From contig NZ_JAQGEI010000022.1 in the NCBI RefSeq assembly GCF_029017505.1, forward strand, positions 30,676-94,675: DNA of 64,000 bases. The letters are read 5' to 3'. The translations under genes and the position numbers were made by a program. The DNA is from Sedimenticola hydrogenitrophicus (lineage in GTDB: Bacteria; Pseudomonadota; Gammaproteobacteria; Chromatiales; Chromatiaceae). Shown here piece by piece: positions 1 through 9,107 of this stretch; the stretch's first letter is position 1; each line of letters begins with the position of its first letter. The notes below the pieces were generated by a model. It was not told the origin of the DNA. It worked only from the letters and a program-made list of their open reading frames with translations, and ran no database searches.

Positions 1-699
1 TTCGACAGTTTTGCCAAAGAATCCCGTGAAGCGGGGAGTAACCTGCTGACCCGGTTTGGCGCAAAAATTTACATGTTTTACATGATCACCCCACCCCACG
101 CCACCGTTGAACGCGCCTGGTCACGGGGCATCAAGGTAGGCCGCTATAAAGCGGTCGATGATCTTCTTTATCACAATATAGAGGCATTCACCGGGATGCC
201 AGAGCTATTCTTCACCTGGGCGCTTGACCAAGTCAAAGACGTACATTACGAGTTCCTCGATAACAGCGTAAAGCTGGGTGAGCGTCCCCGAACAGTAGCG
301 TTTGGCATGAATGGATCATTAAATATCCTCGACATTAACTGCCTGATGGATATTGATCGGTATCGAAAAATCAATATAAACGCCACCTCGGCCGATACTG
401 TTTATCCACCAGCCAGCGCCATGGCACCCGAGGAAAACACTGACTTTATCAGAGATTGCATCAAGCGTTTAAGCGAGATTAACCTGGTTGATGCTGGTAG
501 TGGAGAGATCATTGCACAGATTGAGCAGAGTCAATTGGTCGGATTAAACCCCAAGGCACTAGAAGGTGCGATTCCCGACCGCGATACCAGAACGGCACTA
601 CTGCAACTTTTCCCCTCATCACAGAATGCACAAACCATCAGCGCGCCTGCAACGGTCGATGTGGCGTTACAGCATACCCTTGGAGAATGGGGCCGTTAG
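1..699 (+). CDS. Zeta-toxin-like protein, C-terminal part (5' end outside window)
   Basis: The reading frame is open from the first base, so the gene is cut by the window edge; the first in-frame ATG (73) is internal. The visible 232 residues include a stretch with the motifs ITPPHATVERAW, GRYKAVDDLL and TGMPELFF. I associate this pattern with zeta-toxin/P-loop kinase-like proteins carried on mobile elements. The P-loop itself would lie upstream and is not visible, so the kinase assignment cannot be confirmed. The C-terminal 90 residues show no recognisable domain. Composition is less GC-rich than the neighbouring soe genes, which fits an acquired gene. No antitoxin partner is visible downstream, where convergent soeC follows after 100 bases. 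Confidence 0.45.
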   Translation, partial: FDSFAKESREAGSNLLTRFGAKIYMFYMITPPHATVERAWSRGIKVGRYKAVDDLLYHNIEAFTGMPELFFTWALDQVKDVHYEFLDNSVKLGERPRTVAFGMNGSLNILDINCLMDIDRYRKININATSADTVYPPASAMAPEENTDFIRDCIKRLSEINLVDAGSGEIIAQIEQSQLVGLNPKALEGAIPDRDTRTALLQLFPSSQNAQTISAPATVDVALQHTLGEWGR

Positions 700-799
700 C
701 ACCTTTCCATTACCGCCCGAACGCAGATCAGAGCATGAAACCCCAAACTCCAGTCTGTTTGATGGCTGGGTAATCAGGGACCGCTATAGCAGGAACCGT

Positions 800-1780
800 T
801 CAGGCCATCGACTGGTAATAGATATTCTGCGGATGCCTGGCCTCGGCAAAGAAGTACCAGCGCTCGGCAATCAGTCCTAGATACTGCAGGGCAAAGGCAG
901 CAATCGGCAGCGAGGGGGATTGCAGTCCGTATCCGGCGGCGATCAGCGCCACCGGAATCGGGAACACCGCCAGCAGGAAAAACCAGCGGATCAGCCGCAG
1001 CGCCCCAGGGGTGCGGCCGTGAAAAAACTCCCGGGTATTGAAGGCGCCACCCATGAAGCCCTGGCTCAGCTGCTTCATTTGGGGATGGCGCACGCCGATG
1101 GCCGTGCGCAGACCGTACTTGTCGCGCAGGGCGCGGTTTCTGACCAGCGAGGCGCCCCGCGAACCGGCACCCAGCAGGGTGAACACCACCGCCCAGGTGC
1201 CGAACAGCGATACCAGGTCGACACCGATATAGGCGGAGAAGGCGGCGGCGAACATAAAGCCGGAGGCGAGCCCCAGCAGCGTATAGTTGAGGACCGTCAG
1301 CGGGGTGTACCACTCCTGGAGGAATTTCAGGCTGGCGTAGATCATGGCGGTGCAGACGAACAGGGCGAAGGCGGCAATACTGGCCAACAGACCGATGATC
1401 AGAGACAGATCCACCGGCAGGGTCCCCGCCACCAGGAACAGCGGAGCGGTCCAGCCGAGGTAGTGCACGACGCCATAGAGGAACACCAGCAGCATGAACA
1501 GCGGCAGCACGATCACCTCGCGCGACAGCCAGGAGGTACGCCACTGGGTAACCGCGCGCCAGGCACGCTCCGGCCGTCCCAGGTGGAACACCGAGGCGAC
1601 CAGGCCGAGCAGCAGGAACAGTAACGACAGGAGACTGCCCACGGCGTAGAAGCCCTGGCTCGCCTGGACCGGTATCAGGTTGCCCAGGGCGTACACCTGG
1701 CCGGTAAACAGCGCCAGGAACAGTCCCTGACCGATACCGATCAGGGTGGTGAGAAAAATTACCGAAAATGCCGGGTGCAT
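800..1780 (-). CDS. soeC: SoeC, membrane anchor of sulfite:quinone oxidoreductase
   Basis: A 326-residue polytopic membrane protein with about eight or nine hydrophobic segments, of the DmsC/NrfD-like anchor type. It would pass electrons from the SoeAB iron-sulfur chain to the quinone pool on the cytoplasmic side of the inner membrane. The N-terminus (MHPAFSVIFLTTLIGIGQG) is typical of the DmsC/SoeC family, and the protein lacks the haem-b features of FdnI-type anchors. It is the last gene of soeABC. Unusually, 148 bases separate it from soeB, and that gap is mostly a palindromic repeat. Assignment to Soe rather than to another DMSO-reductase-type complex rests on SoeA and on the sulfur-oxidation context. 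Confidence 0.85.
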   Translation of the reverse strand: MHPAFSVIFLTTLIGIGQGLFLALFTGQVYALGNLIPVQASQGFYAVGSLLSLLFLLLGLVASVFHLGRPERAWRAVTQWRTSWLSREVIVLPLFMLLVFLYGVVHYLGWTAPLFLVAGTLPVDLSLIIGLLASIAAFALFVCTAMIYASLKFLQEWYTPLTVLNYTLLGLASGFMFAAAFSAYIGVDLVSLFGTWAVVFTLLGAGSRGASLVRNRALRDKYGLRTAIGVRHPQMKQLSQGFMGGAFNTREFFHGRTPGALRLIRWFFLLAVFPIPVALIAAGYGLQSPSLPIAAFALQYLGLIAERWYFFAEARHPQNIYYQSMA

Positions 1781-1827
1781 CGTTTTATCCTATTTCCTAA
1801 ATTGCACTTCAATCGACCCGCAATCCA

Positions 1828-1911
1828 TAGGTTGGGGTGAGCCTGCGAACCCCAACATGGCGTTGAGCGGAGCCGTTGTCCGTTGGGGTTCGCTCCACTC
1901 ACCCCAACCTA
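1828..1911. repeat. Palindromic repeat inside soeABC (TAGGTTGGGGTGAG type)
   Basis: An 84-base element with 14-base perfect inverted ends (TAGGTTGGGGTGAG and its complement) and a second inner inverted pair (GCGAACCCCAAC and GTTGGGGTTCGC). It fills most of the soeB-soeC gap. It could form a long hairpin in the soe transcript. Confidence 0.85.
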
Positions 1912-1928
1912 CGCATGACACAGCAACC

Positions 1929-2654
1929 CTACCAGGCCACATCGTCCAGGGTGTCGCCCTGCTCGATCGGCATCTCCACCTCTTCCTTGCGTAGCGGGTT
2001 GTCCGCGCGGATCAGCTCATCCTCGTGGATCTGCATCAGGCTGCGGCGCCGCGGCAGGTAATGGTTGGCCGGTTGGGTGCCCCACTCCGGCTGCAGCTGG
2101 TAACCACCCTGTTCGCGGATCGCCACCGAGGCGGCGGAGTCGGGATCGTGGATATCGCCGAAGATCCGCGCCGAGGTGGGACAGGCCAGCACACAGGCCG
2201 GTTTTCGTTCCGACTCCGGCAGGCTCTGGTCGGTGACCCGGTCCACGCACAGGGTGCACTTTTTCATCACCTTGTTCTGGGCATCGATCTCCCGGGCACC
2301 GTAGGGGCAGGCCCAGGCGCAGTATTTGCAGCCGATGCACTTGTCGTAATCCACCAGCACGATGCCATTGTCCGCGCGCTTGTAGCTGGCCCCGGTGGGG
2401 CAGACCGGCACGCAGGGCGGGTCCTCGCAGTGCAGGCAGGATTTGGGGAAATGGATGGTCTCGGTATGCGGGAAACAGCCCACCTCGTAGGTCTGCACCC
2501 GGTTGAAGAAGACCCCGCTCGGATCCGCGCCGTAGGGATTTTCATCCGGCAACGGCCCGGCCCAGCCGGAGCTGTTCCACTCCTTGCAGCTGGTGACGCA
2601 GGCGTGGCAGCCGACGCAGACATTGAGATCGATGACCAGTGCCAGCTGGCTCAT
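1929..2654 (-). CDS. soeB: SoeB, four-cluster [4Fe-4S] ferredoxin subunit
   Basis: A 241-residue electron-transfer subunit of the DmsB/PsrB type that relays electrons from the molybdenum subunit SoeA to the membrane anchor SoeC. Four cysteine groups are visible: CVGCHACVTSC at residues 13-23, CLHCEDPPCVPVC, CIGCKYCAWAC and CTLC with a later PACVLAC. This matches the four-cubane arrangement of the family. No Tat or Sec signal is seen, so the enzyme should face the cytoplasm. The start codon overlaps the soeA stop by four bases, implying translational coupling. Residues after about 190 are a variable tail. Confidence 0.9.
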   Translation of the reverse strand: MSQLALVIDLNVCVGCHACVTSCKEWNSSGWAGPLPDENPYGADPSGVFFNRVQTYEVGCFPHTETIHFPKSCLHCEDPPCVPVCPTGASYKRADNGIVLVDYDKCIGCKYCAWACPYGAREIDAQNKVMKKCTLCVDRVTDQSLPESERKPACVLACPTSARIFGDIHDPDSAASVAIREQGGYQLQPEWGTQPANHYLPRRRSLMQIHEDELIRADNPLRKEEVEMPIEQGDTLDDVAW

Positions 2655-5584
2655 ACCTTGCTCCCCTTCTTCCTGCCCGGTTTTTTGCCCAACTGGCCGG
2701 CGAAAAACGCCAGCCAGCGGCCGCCCTGCACCTTCTGTCCGGGCAGCGGTTTCATGGCGCTGAACTGGGGCGATGTCTGGGCGGGCTCGTCCGCAGCCGC
2801 CTTGTAGATCTTCACCCGTACATCGAACCAGGCCGCCTGGCCGGTGACCGGATCGGAATTGGAGAGGTGTTCGCCCGATTCACAGGGCGGCAGCTCCTCC
2901 GGGATCAGGTGGTTCAACAAAAACCCCTTCTGTGACTCGTTGGCCTGGGGCGACAGCCCCCAGGAACCCGCCGCCTTGCCGATGGCATTCCAGGTCCAGA
3001 CCGTACCCGGCTCCACCGCCTCCGAGTAACGGCACATACAGCGCACCTTGCCGGTGGGTGACTCGACCCAGATCCAGTCGCCGTCGTCGATACCCTTGGC
3101 ATTCGCCAGGGCCGGATTGACGAACAGGTAGTTGTGGGTGTGGATCTGCCGCAGCCAGGCGTTTTGCGAGTCCCAGGAGTGGTACATGGCCATCGGCCGC
3201 TGGGTCAGGGCGTTGAGCGGATACTCCTGGGTATCCACCAGCCTTGAGAGCAGCGGCTCGCTGTAGAACGGCAACGGATCGAAGTGCATCTCGACCCGTT
3301 TGCGCAGCCGCTCCGGCGGCTGGCGCCCCTTCCCCTTACCCTGGGCGGCGAGCCGGAACTTCTGCAACACCTCGGAGTAGAGATGAATGGTGATCGGCTC
3401 GGCGTAGCGGATCATGCCGTGGTTGCGCGCCCAATGCAGGTAGCCCTTGTTCCAGTTGCGCATGTACTGGTAGGACTTGGGCAGCTTGTAGTGGTAGTAG
3501 CAGTCGTTCTTCTGGTACATCTCCCACTGCCGCGGGTTGGGCTCGCCCTTCAGAAACTTCTCACCGCCCTTGCCGCGCCAGCCGGCCAGGAAGCCGATGC
3601 CGGAGCCGGGCGAGGTCTCGTAGTTGGTGATGAAGTCCGGGTAGTCGCGGTATTTGCGCTCCCCCTTCTCATTGATGAAGGCGGGCAACTTGAGGCGGCT
3701 GCCCAGCTCCACCAGCACCTCCTGGAACGGCTTGCACTGACCGGTGGGCGGCACCACCGGGATGCGCACCGAATCCACCGGCCCCTCGAACTCGGAGATC
3801 GGCCGATCGAGCATGGAGAGGGCGTCATAACGCTCCAGATAGGTGGTATCCGGCAGCACCAGATCGGCGAAGGCCACGGTCTCCGACTGGAAGGCATCGC
3901 AGACGATCAGGAACGGGATCTTGTACTCACCGCTCTCCTCGTCCTTGTCGGTGAGCATGTGGCGCACCTGCTCGGTGTTCATGGAGGAGTTCCAGGCCAT
4001 GTTGGCCATGAACAGCAGCATGGTGTCGATCGGATAGGGGTCGCCGCGCCAGGCATTGGTGATGGCGTTGTGCATCAAGCCATGCACCGACAGCGGATAC
4101 TCCCAGGAGAATGCCTTGTCCAGGCGCACCGCCTCGCCCTGCTCGTCGACGAACAGATCCTCCGGTTTCGCCGGCCAGCCCAGGGGCATGCCGTCCAGCG
4201 GGGTATTGGGCTTGACCGCGTCGGGCGAGTTGGGGGGCTTGGGACAGGGCGGAATCGGCCGCGGGAACGGCGCCTTGTGGCGGAATCCGCCGGGCCGGTC
4301 GATGGTGCCGAGCAGGGTCATCAGGATGCTCAGGGCGCGGATCGACTGGAAGCCGTTGGAGTGGGCGGCGATCCCGCGCATGGCGTGAAAGGCCACCGGA
4401 TTACCGGTGATCGATTCGTGCTCGTTCTCCCAGCTGTCGGTCCACTGGATCGGCAGTTCGATCTTCTGATCCCGTGCGGTGACGCCCATCTCGTGGGCCA
4501 GGCGGCGGATGGTGGCGGCCGGGATGCCGGTAATCCCCTCGGCCCACTCCGGGGTGTACTCCTCCAGCCGATCCTTCAACAGCTGGAAGGCCGGTTTCAC
4601 CTTGGTGCCATCTTCCAGCCGGAACGACCCCAGCAGCCGGGGCTCGGTACCGGGGGTGTGGGTGGAGATCTCCTTGTCCAGATCACGGTCCCACCAGAGC
4701 TTGTTCTCGGGATCGAAACAGCCCTCCTCCACGTGCATCTCGAAACGGGAGAAGAGACCGTGATCATCGCGCCGGGGATCGTCCACCACCAGCTCGGCGG
4801 CATTCGAGTACTGGATCAGGAACTCGCGGTCGAACAGCCCCTGGTTGATCAGTTCGTGATTGATCGCCAGGATCAGTGCGCCGTCGGTGCCCGGCTTGAT
4901 CGGCACCCACTCGTCGGCGATGGCCGAATAGCCGGAGCGGATCGGGTTGATGGAGATGAAGCGGCCGCCGCGGCGTTTGAACCTGGAGATGTGGATCTTC
5001 AGCGGATTGGAGTCGTGATCCTCGGCGGTGCCGATCATCACGAACAGCTTGGCGCGCTCCAGGTCCGGCCCGCCGAACTCCCAGAACGAACCGCCGATGG
5101 TATAGATCATCCCGGCCGCCATGTTGACCGAACAGAAGCCGCCGTGGGCGGCATAGTTGGGGGTGCCGAACTGCTTGGCGAACAGCCCGGTCAGGGCCTG
5201 CATCTGGTCCCGGCCGGTGAACAGGGCGAACTTCTTCGGGTCCTCGGCGCGGATCCGCGCCAGCCGTTCGGTGATCATCTCGAACGCCTGTTCCCAGGAG
5301 ATCTCCTCGAACTCCGAGCTGCCCCGCTCCGCGTCCTGCCGACGCAGCAGGGGTTTGGTAATGCGCGCCGGCGAGTACTGCTTCATGATGCCGGAGGAGC
5401 CCTTGGCACAGATCACCCCCTGGTTATGGGGATGCTTGGGATTGCCCTCGATGTGGCGGATCTCGCCATCGCGCAGCGTCACCCGGATACCGCAACGGCA
5501 GGCGCACATGTAGCAGGTGGTGGTCTTGACCTCCACACGGCCCAGGTCGTTGTCGGATTGGGTGGTTGGATCTTGCATGGGCAT
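2651..5584 (-). CDS. soeA: SoeA, molybdopterin catalytic subunit of cytoplasmic sulfite dehydrogenase
   Basis: A large molybdopterin oxidoreductase of the DMSO-reductase/PsrA superfamily (977 residues from this start). In purple and colourless sulfur bacteria SoeABC oxidises sulfite to sulfate in the cytoplasm and reduces quinone. The N-terminal [4Fe-4S] motif is C24-x2-C27-x3-C31-x27-C59. A Cys in the GGFCSVN motif near residue 151 is the likely molybdenum ligand. The C-terminal molybdopterin-dinucleotide-binding domain is recognisable from about residue 830. There is no twin-arginine signal, which supports a cytoplasmic enzyme. The frame extends upstream to 5653, but ATGs at 5584 and 5578 follow a GGGA-like site and fit the family N-terminus. 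An energy-conserving thiosulfate or polysulfide reductase cannot be fully excluded, but adjacency to sulfur-oxidation genes favours Soe. Confidence 0.87.
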   Translation of the reverse strand: MPMQDPTTQSDNDLGRVEVKTTTCYMCACRCGIRVTLRDGEIRHIEGNPKHPHNQGVICAKGSSGIMKQYSPARITKPLLRRQDAERGSSEFEEISWEQAFEMITERLARIRAEDPKKFALFTGRDQMQALTGLFAKQFGTPNYAAHGGFCSVNMAAGMIYTIGGSFWEFGGPDLERAKLFVMIGTAEDHDSNPLKIHISRFKRRGGRFISINPIRSGYSAIADEWVPIKPGTDGALILAINHELINQGLFDREFLIQYSNAAELVVDDPRRDDHGLFSRFEMHVEEGCFDPENKLWWDRDLDKEISTHTPGTEPRLLGSFRLEDGTKVKPAFQLLKDRLEEYTPEWAEGITGIPAATIRRLAHEMGVTARDQKIELPIQWTDSWENEHESITGNPVAFHAMRGIAAHSNGFQSIRALSILMTLLGTIDRPGGFRHKAPFPRPIPPCPKPPNSPDAVKPNTPLDGMPLGWPAKPEDLFVDEQGEAVRLDKAFSWEYPLSVHGLMHNAITNAWRGDPYPIDTMLLFMANMAWNSSMNTEQVRHMLTDKDEESGEYKIPFLIVCDAFQSETVAFADLVLPDTTYLERYDALSMLDRPISEFEGPVDSVRIPVVPPTGQCKPFQEVLVELGSRLKLPAFINEKGERKYRDYPDFITNYETSPGSGIGFLAGWRGKGGEKFLKGEPNPRQWEMYQKNDCYYHYKLPKSYQYMRNWNKGYLHWARNHGMIRYAEPITIHLYSEVLQKFRLAAQGKGKGRQPPERLRKRVEMHFDPLPFYSEPLLSRLVDTQEYPLNALTQRPMAMYHSWDSQNAWLRQIHTHNYLFVNPALANAKGIDDGDWIWVESPTGKVRCMCRYSEAVEPGTVWTWNAIGKAAGSWGLSPQANESQKGFLLNHLIPEELPPCESGEHLSNSDPVTGQAAWFDVRVKIYKAAADEPAQTSPQFSAMKPLPGQKVQGGRWLAFFAGQLGKKPGRKKGSKV

Positions 5585-5775
5585 TCCCGAATTCAAGGTA
5601 TGATAAAAATCATTAATTAATCTTATTCTAATATTCGCTTTGTTGCGCTGCAACTGCAGGGTTGTTTATGGAGACATGGAGTGAGTGAATGGCCCAAAAG
5701 GGTTTACCCTACCTTATAATTCATGGGTTTATGGAACTAATCAGCGGACACGGAACAGGGATTTAGCATAGCGGG

Positions 5776-6070
5776 CGGAGTCAAATGGCACTTACTTAAG
5801 CCAAGAACCACCGTCATCCCGGCGCAGGCCGGGATCCATATCCACCAATGGTGGTCGCTTCTCTGGATTATTCGCTTCGCTCACCCTTCGGGCCGACTTT
5901 CAGTCGTTCAACGCGCTTCGCGCTTTTGTCCGGCCTGCGCCGGAATGACGATCCACTTACTTTCACGGGAATAGACTGCCTAATTAAGTGCCATTCAGGT
6001 CAGTGTCAAATTTGATCAAGGAAATGGGACATTTTATACGCCACTGTCCATCAAATTTGACTCCGACCCC
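5776..6070. repeat. Composite palindromic repeat, family A, copy 1
   Basis: It starts CGGAGTCAAATGGCACTTAC and contains the inverted counterpart (AAGTGCCATTC) near 5982-5996. A second palindrome follows, ending ATCAAATTTGACTCCGACC. The centre carries GTCATCCCGGCGCAGGCCGG, a hairpin-forming string also present in copy 2 at 15432-15598. About 295 bases with no coding content. Confidence 0.8.
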
Positions 6071-6080
6071 ATCACGCATT

Positions 6081-6156
6081 GTAGGGGCAGGCCCCTGTGC
6101 CTGCCCGATACCCGGGGCCCCGGAAACATCGGGCAACCACAGGGGGTTGCCCCTAC
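6081..6156. repeat. REP-like palindrome, family B (GTAGGGGCA...TGCCCCTAC), copy 1
   Basis: Inverted ends GTAGGGGCA and TTGCCCCTAC enclose a GC-rich centre with CCTGTGCCTGCCC and GGGCAACCACAGGGGG. Copies 2 and 3 lie at 34508-34583 and 39101-39178. Length is about 76-78 bases in each. Confidence 0.85.
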
Positions 6157-6229
6157 GCTAACGTTGATGCTTGTAGTACCCGGCAGATTGGTCACGCATC
6201 CCCTGCAGACGTGGTTGTGCGCCACAGGA

Positions 6230-6733
6230 CTAATAAGGCACCTGGGGACCACGCCAATCTGGTCCGATCGGCCTCGCACGGGCAATGGCAGCATCGGCGG
6301 AACCCCAGCCCTCACAACGGGTAGCCCCCTTACGACCCCGCCAGAAGTTGAGCCACCCCTTGCACAGGGCGTAGAAGTGGAAAAAACGCAGCGCCATACG
6401 ACGCTGGCCGGATCGCAGCGGCTCGCGGCTGCAGATCAGCTTGTCGTCATACATGAAGCGCTCCGAAAGCCCGATCGCCCCCCAGGCCCGCACCCGGGTG
6501 TGTGTTCCAAGGGGCAGGCGGGGACCCAACACCACCGCGTCCAACAGATCGCCCTCACCGCCGATGTAGCCGGGAACACTACCGTAGTTGAAGGGGCACG
6601 GCAGTGGTGAGACGAAATCAATATGCCCGCTGCTCCCACGCTTGAGAAAGCTGCCACGGGGGATCTCTATCACTACCTCCACCTCGGGCGGGTCCGCGGA
6701 AGGGTTCGCGTGTCGATTTTCAAGTGTTTGCAT
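6230..6733 (-). CDS. Divergent inorganic pyrophosphatase-like protein
   Basis: A 167-residue protein whose N-terminal two thirds follow the soluble family I pyrophosphatase pattern: VVIEIPRGS, then PFNYGSVPGYI, then GDLLDAVVLGP, then a DDKLIC segment. In the family these regions bind Mg2+ and pyrophosphate. Some acidic positions differ: the loop normally read as D-x-D-P-x-D reads E-G-D-L-L-D here, and the Asp expected ahead of DDKL is not obvious. The C-terminal 60 residues (FFHFYALCKGWLNFWRGRKG) look unrelated to the canonical enzyme. It may be a specialised or inactive paralogue rather than the main housekeeping PPase. It stands alone, divergent from the diguanylate cyclase gene. Confidence 0.7.
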   Translation of the reverse strand: MQTLENRHANPSADPPEVEVVIEIPRGSFLKRGSSGHIDFVSPLPCPFNYGSVPGYIGGEGDLLDAVVLGPRLPLGTHTRVRAWGAIGLSERFMYDDKLICSREPLRSGQRRMALRFFHFYALCKGWLNFWRGRKGATRCEGWGSADAAIARARPIGPDWRGPQVPY

Positions 6734-6913
6734 ACTTTAGAGGATAGCGGATATCCCCTGGCCGACAGGCCTGCCCTCAAGGCAGGCGACGCTGAAGTGG
6801 CCTCAACCGGTCCGTGCCGGTTGGTAGTCGTCTGGACTACTGCTTTAGATCAAGTACAAATCAGATCCGCTGAACTACCCTGACCTTGAGACGGAACCTA
6901 TTCAGGAGTATTC

Positions 6914-8680
6914 ATGCAGGCCTTGCAAGGGGGTTACAACTATCTGCTGGTAGCCCTTTCCGTCATGGTAGCGATTGCATCCTCCTTTGTAGCCCTGACC
7001 AGCGTCACCCGGATCTATGCAACCACAAACCGCAAATGGGACGTCATCTGGATCGCGGCCTTTGGGCTCAGTCTGGGGTCCGGCATCTGGGGTATGCATT
7101 TCATCGGCATGCTGGCATTCCATCTGCCGATCCCGGTTCACTATGACACCAGCCTGACACTGCTCTCCCTGATCCTGGCGGTAATCGTCTGTTCCCTGGC
7201 TGTCATTCCCATCCATTCAGGACAGGCGATCAATCCGGCAAAAGCGGTTCAGCTGGGCGCCATCGTGGGCTCCGGTATCGCCGGCATGCACTACACGGGC
7301 ATGGCCGCCATGGTGCTGAATGCGCGCATGCAGCACGCCCTGCCCGTCGTCGTGCTGTCGGTGGTCATCGCCGTGGTAGTCTCGTCCATCGCCCTGTTGC
7401 TGATCAACCACTTCCGTGGTTCACCGACGTTCCACCAGTTGCGGCTGAAAATCATCGCCGCCATCATCATGGGCTTTGCGGTGGCATCGATGCACTACAC
7501 CGCCATGCTGGGGGTGGATTTCTATCCGGCCGGCGTTGACACAACCTTTACAGATTACCTCGATACCGGCCTGCTGGCGGCCATGGTGATCGTCATTGTC
7601 TCGCTGATCCAGGGCGGCGTATTTACCACTACCCTGCTCGATGAATCCCATGAACTGACGATCAAGCGGGCCGAAACGGCCTCCGCACTCTATGACGTGC
7701 TGGCGGTTGCCCATGGCGGCAGGCCGCTACGGGAAATCCTGGACAGATCGCTCAACATCATTCTCAACGTCCGGTGGCTGGCGGTGGAATCCAAGGGGAG
7801 CATTTTCCTGACCGATCGGTCCGAGAACAGCCTGGTGATGACCGCTTCACATAATCTGGGCGCCGCGCTATTGGCCAAATGTGACCGGGTTGATTTCGGC
7901 ACCTGTCTGTGCGGCATGGCCGCACAGCAACGGCAGATCGTATACAAATCTGAACTGGACCATGACCATGCAACGCAGCTATCCGGCATGCAGCCACACG
8001 GCCACTACTGCATTCCAATACTGGACAAGCAGTGGACCCTGGGCGTCATCAATCTCTATGTCAAACATGGCCACCAACAGTCCCCCGTCGAGGTGCAGTT
8101 CCTCGAATCCGTATCGAACGCACTCGCCAGCGTGATCAAACAGAAACAGGTGGAGCAGGCGCTTGAGCAGATGTCCTATGAGGATCCATTGACCGGCATA
8201 GCCAACCGCAGGAAGTTCAAAGACACCATCGACCGGGCGGTAAAACTCGGCACACGTGGTGGCGACGGGTTCGGCTTGCTGCTGATTGATCTGGACTGGT
8301 TCAAACCGGTCAATGACCGGTACGGCCATGAGGTGGGCGACCGCCTGCTGATCGCCGTCTGCCGGAGAATCCAAAAATGCCTGAGGGAGACGGATCTGCT
8401 GGCGCGGATGGGGGGTGACGAGTTTGCCGTATTGCTGGATTTCATCAGCGGCCGGGAGGCCATTCGGCAGATTGCCGACAGGATCATGAGTGCGCTGCTC
8501 GAGCCCTTCCCTATCGACCAGCATGCAATTGAAATTGGCGCCAGCATCGGTGCCTGCATCTTTCCGGCACATGGCAACACACCCGACGAACTACTCAAGC
8601 AGGCCGATGTGGCGCTCTACCAGGCCAAGGAGCGGAGATCGGAAGTTCGCTTCGCCCAGGAGGCAGCCAATACCCGCTAA
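6914..8680 (+). CDS. Membrane diguanylate cyclase with MHYT, GAF and GGDEF domains
   Basis: A 588-residue signalling protein that should make cyclic-di-GMP from GTP. The N-terminus (about residues 1-245) has seven hydrophobic helices with three MHYT-type motifs (WGMHFIGM, AGMHYTGM, SMHYTAM). Such domains are proposed to bind a metal and sense O2, CO or NO. A GAF domain follows (about 260-410), then a GGDEF domain with an intact GGDEF active site and an RETD inhibitory I-site five residues upstream. There is no EAL domain, so it is a dedicated cyclase. It is transcribed alone. The ligand of the MHYT and GAF sensors cannot be read from sequence. Confidence 0.92.
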   Translation: MQALQGGYNYLLVALSVMVAIASSFVALTSVTRIYATTNRKWDVIWIAAFGLSLGSGIWGMHFIGMLAFHLPIPVHYDTSLTLLSLILAVIVCSLAVIPIHSGQAINPAKAVQLGAIVGSGIAGMHYTGMAAMVLNARMQHALPVVVLSVVIAVVVSSIALLLINHFRGSPTFHQLRLKIIAAIIMGFAVASMHYTAMLGVDFYPAGVDTTFTDYLDTGLLAAMVIVIVSLIQGGVFTTTLLDESHELTIKRAETASALYDVLAVAHGGRPLREILDRSLNIILNVRWLAVESKGSIFLTDRSENSLVMTASHNLGAALLAKCDRVDFGTCLCGMAAQQRQIVYKSELDHDHATQLSGMQPHGHYCIPILDKQWTLGVINLYVKHGHQQSPVEVQFLESVSNALASVIKQKQVEQALEQMSYEDPLTGIANRRKFKDTIDRAVKLGTRGGDGFGLLLIDLDWFKPVNDRYGHEVGDRLLIAVCRRIQKCLRETDLLARMGGDEFAVLLDFISGREAIRQIADRIMSALLEPFPIDQHAIEIGASIGACIFPAHGNTPDELLKQADVALYQAKERRSEVRFAQEAANTR

Positions 8681-9107
8681 CCGACCGGCCACCCTGGCTA
8701 GGAGCCTAAGTGGCGCGGCTATTTCATTTAGGTATTTCGGATGAGCTTGCCCACCCGAAGGCCAACTGGCATCGGCGCATAGCAGCCGTTGGCTTGGATA
8801 TGTATGAAAGTCAGTGATCGACATGAAGCAGACGCTCATCTTGTGGCTGTTCAACCAGGTTGGCGGCTGATAAACTCAGGAATATTAAGGAATAAACTTC
8901 TATGGGCGGGATGTCTTACTCCAAAAGTATCCTAGATACAGAACATGGATAGGTAAATGTGTCGGAATCATAAAAATATTCTACAGCTGTATATTGCGCA
9001 GGAGTTGTTTAGATAATGCGTAACGCATCTAGAACGAACGCTACGCTCGTTCTGTTGCTAACGTTAGCCGCAAGAAATGCTCATTCCAAGTCAGGGGAAT
9101 ATGAAAA
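8681..9107. other. AT-rich intergenic stretch with an attC-like palindromic site
   Basis: No convincing gene. Bases 9013-9073 contain nested inverted repeats (ATGCGTaACGCAT; AGAACGA...TCGTTCT) and end CTAACGTTAGCCGC. This loosely resembles an integron attC recombination site, but the core heptamers do not match the consensus exactly. Base composition drops sharply here compared with the flanks. Confidence 0.35.

Larger units (their letters stand above)
5585..6229. other. Repeat-filled intergenic region between soeA and the pyrophosphatase-like gene
   Basis: No gene is seen in these 645 bases. The soeA promoter should lie just upstream of 5584, in the AT-rich stretch 5600-5640. The rest is occupied by two repeat elements, listed separately (5776-6070 and 6081-6156). 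Confidence 0.7.

Noticed and set aside
3284..5620. A 778-codon open frame on the plus strand opposite soeA
   Set aside because: It is the antisense shadow of a GC-rich gene; the product is His/Gly/Leu-rich low complexity with no recognisable domain, while the minus strand encodes a clear molybdoenzyme.
5776..6156. Repeat clusters considered as a CRISPR array
   Set aside because: No regularly spaced short direct repeats with unique spacers; these are single palindromic elements of different kinds.
9013..9073. Considered as a firm integron attC site
   Set aside because: The heptamer core sequences (GCGTAAC and GTTAGCC) deviate from the RYYYAAC/GTTRRRY consensus and no integrase or second site is seen, so it is kept only as a weak resemblance.
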